Shown here piece after piece: positions 63,134 to 64,000 of a stretch of 64,000 nt of DNA (positions within the stretch are counted from its first letter, which is position 1; every line of letters begins with the position of its first letter). Source of the DNA: an uncultured Prevotella sp. (lineage in GTDB: Bacteria; Bacteroidota; Bacteroidia; Bacteroidales; Bacteroidaceae); NCBI GenBank assembly GCA_900319905.1, contig ONQB01000020.1:1-64000 (forward strand), in the 5' to 3' direction. Below the pieces are notes generated by a model, which was not told where the DNA came from, did no database searches, and saw only the letters and a program-made list of their open reading frames with translations. The position numbers and the translations under genes were made by a program.

Positions 63134-63183
63134 CCCCACCCCCGCGCGCATGCGCGCGGTTCCCTCCCCCAAATGGGGAGGGC
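63132..63183. repeat. Repeat family C palindrome overlapping a stop codon
   Basis: AGCCCCACCCCCGCGCGC / GCGCGCGG then CCCTCCCCC/GGGGAGGG, starting inside the TAG of the SusD-like gene. The following 63184-63317 bases show no gene. Confidence 0.88.
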
Positions 63184-63317
63184 TAGTTTGAATTGACGGT
63201 TGAAAGGAAATATAGCTCTGTCTTTCAAAAGTAAGAGTGGGTGAATATTGGATTTCAGAAGTTAGTGAGTATAGCTTTGTTTTTTAGAAGTCTAAAAGGA
63301 CGAATATTGTATTTAGA

Positions 63318-63622
63318 GAACCCCCTTGGGGGTTCCGGAAACATAGCGAGGGGATGAGGTGAGCGAAGCGAGCCTCTTCCCCTCGTAACTTGATGAGGAT
63401 AAATAAAATCGCTACCCCCTTGGGGGTTGCGGCAATATAAAATTTCCGGCCAGTCATCCCTGTATACAAGTTTCACGGATGCGTCGTATTTGATATTGCC
63501 GCAACCCCACAAGGGGGTAGCGATTTAAATGTTGTCGATTTGGTTACGAGGGGAATCGCAGCATTCGCTATCGCTCATTTGCTCATCCCCTCGCTGTGAT
63601 GCCGGAACCCCTAAAGAGGTTC
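63318..63622. repeat. Two family D elements in inverted orientation
   Basis: Forward copy 63318-63437 (GAACCCCCTTGGGGG, CATAGCGAGGGGATGAG, TCCCCTCG, AAATCGCTACCCCCTTGGGG) and reversed copy 63497-63622 (GCAACCCCACAAGGGGGTAG, CGAGGGGAATCG, CTCATCCCCTCGCTGTGATG). They enclose about 60 bases and could form a large cruciform. No gene lies in this stretch. Confidence 0.88.
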
Positions 63623-63660
63623 TATGTATTATCTGCTCTCCCATTAGTGGTTCGAACATC

Positions 63661-63780
63661 TCGCCGAAAGGCCAACGGAGTTTCGCCGAAAAGCCGATGG
63701 AGTTTCGCCGAAAAGCCGATGGAGTTTCGCCGAAAAGCCAACGGAATATCGCCGAAAGGCCAACGGCATTTCGGCGATAT
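63661..63780. repeat. 22-base tandem array (TCGCCGAAAAGCC units)
   Basis: Five complete units begin at 63661, 63683, 63705, 63727 and 63749, plus a final TCGGCGATAT at 63771. Each has a near-palindromic TTTCGCCGAAA core and either GCCGATGGAG or GCCAACGGAA remainder. Confidence 0.92.
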
Positions 63781-63833
63781 GATAATTAGCAACGAAAAAT
63801 CTCAATATAACAATTGAAACTATCCCTCCCCCA

Positions 63834-63870
63834 GATGGGGAGGGTCCGCGCGAAGCGCGGGGGTGGGGCT
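63834..63870. repeat. Repeat family C palindrome next to the last gene
   Basis: CCCTCCCCC/GGGGAGGG, then CGCGCGAAGCGCGGGGGTGGGG in short arms; inverted relative to 63132-63183. It ends about 16 bases from the stop codon of the partial minus-strand gene. Confidence 0.85.
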
Positions 63871-63886
63871 TAAAACTCGAACGAAA

Positions 63887-64000
63887 CTACAAACCGATCT
63901 TGCCCTTGAACGACAGATACCAGTTGTTAGGATTGGTGAGATCCTTACGGATGGTAGCCTTTTCGGTAGCTACATTGGCACTGCCCTGACGCGCATAGAC
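63887..64000 (-). CDS. C-terminal end of an unidentified protein
   Basis: On the minus strand 37 codons run in from the right edge to TAG at 63887-63889. The tail reads NPNNWYLSFKGKIGL, an amphipathic strand ending in a hydrophobic residue, as outer membrane barrels often do. There is too little sequence to name a family. Confidence 0.5.
   Translation of the reverse strand, partial: VYARQGSANVATEKATIRKDLTNPNNWYLSFKGKIGL

Noticed and set aside
63661..63780. CRISPR array at the 22-base repeats
   Set aside because: Units abut with no unique spacers and are near-palindromic tandem copies.

Overview
The window reads as chromosomal DNA from a Bacteroidales bacterium, most likely Prevotella in the broad sense (genus is inference). 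The evidence: SusC/SusD-type pairs; a short (292-residue) primary sigma factor; repeated matches to the Bacteroidetes promoter (TTTG, 19-22 bases, TAnnTTTG) with no Shine-Dalgarno requirement; a Nudix-family arabinose regulator; and proteins ending in a GVYIVNGKK-like C-terminal motif.

Layout. Bases 1-6570 are AT-rich accessory DNA: the edge of an integrative element (DUF3853 and a VirE_N-like start), a stand-alone structured RNA candidate with its own promoter and terminator (about 783-1150), a surface-protein cassette (small ORF, a FISUMP/half-dockerin protein, a cohesin-like protein, a 61-residue peptide, a broken cohesin), and a DUF4143 ATPase. A CAT-anticodon tRNA at 6573-6646 marks a sharp change to GC-rich core DNA. 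Then follow de novo NAD synthesis (nadB, nadA, nadC), a SusC/SusD pair, a patatin lipase, and a leftward arabinose locus from 32066 down to 17754: GH51, GH43, mutarotase, Na+/sugar symporter, AraR, araD, araA, araB, transketolase. A second GH51 enzyme diverges to the right. Bases 34.8-43.8 kb hold a Nudix hydrolase, a PLP operon headed by an unusual ThiD-like/AraC fusion (then pdxS, pdxT), and a leftward GH18-like/deacetylase/glycosyltransferase fusion. Bases 43.8-50.6 kb form a rightward run: P-loop/CYTH protein, two deoxynucleoside kinases, a membrane pseudokinase, a TPR protein, a histidine phosphatase and a secreted-type nuclease. After rpoD come glucosaminidase, HU and a DUF5686 protein on the minus strand, then a four-gene operon (PgpA-like phosphatase, GtrA, CDP-alcohol phosphatidyltransferase, Aur1-like PAP2) that looks like inositol lipid synthesis, then a TonB receptor/SusD pair.

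How it fits together. Arabinan is cut outside the cell by GH43 and GH51 enzymes, arabinose is imported and isomerised by AraA/B/D, and transketolase feeds the pentose phosphate pathway, with AraR as likely switch. The nuclease, phosphatase and kinases could together salvage deoxynucleosides. The lipid operon lacks an inositol-phosphate synthase in the window, while a MINPP-like phosphatase lies about 7 kb away.

The most distinctive non-coding feature is the load of intergenic repeats. At least four dispersed families recur between genes: (A) GAAGTCC/GGACTTC inverted elements; (B) GCCTAC arrays with 9-10 base period; (C) GC-rich palindromes that abut stop codons; (D) CATAGCGAGGGGATGAG hairpin elements. 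There are also local tandem arrays of 13, 22, 35 and 79 bases.
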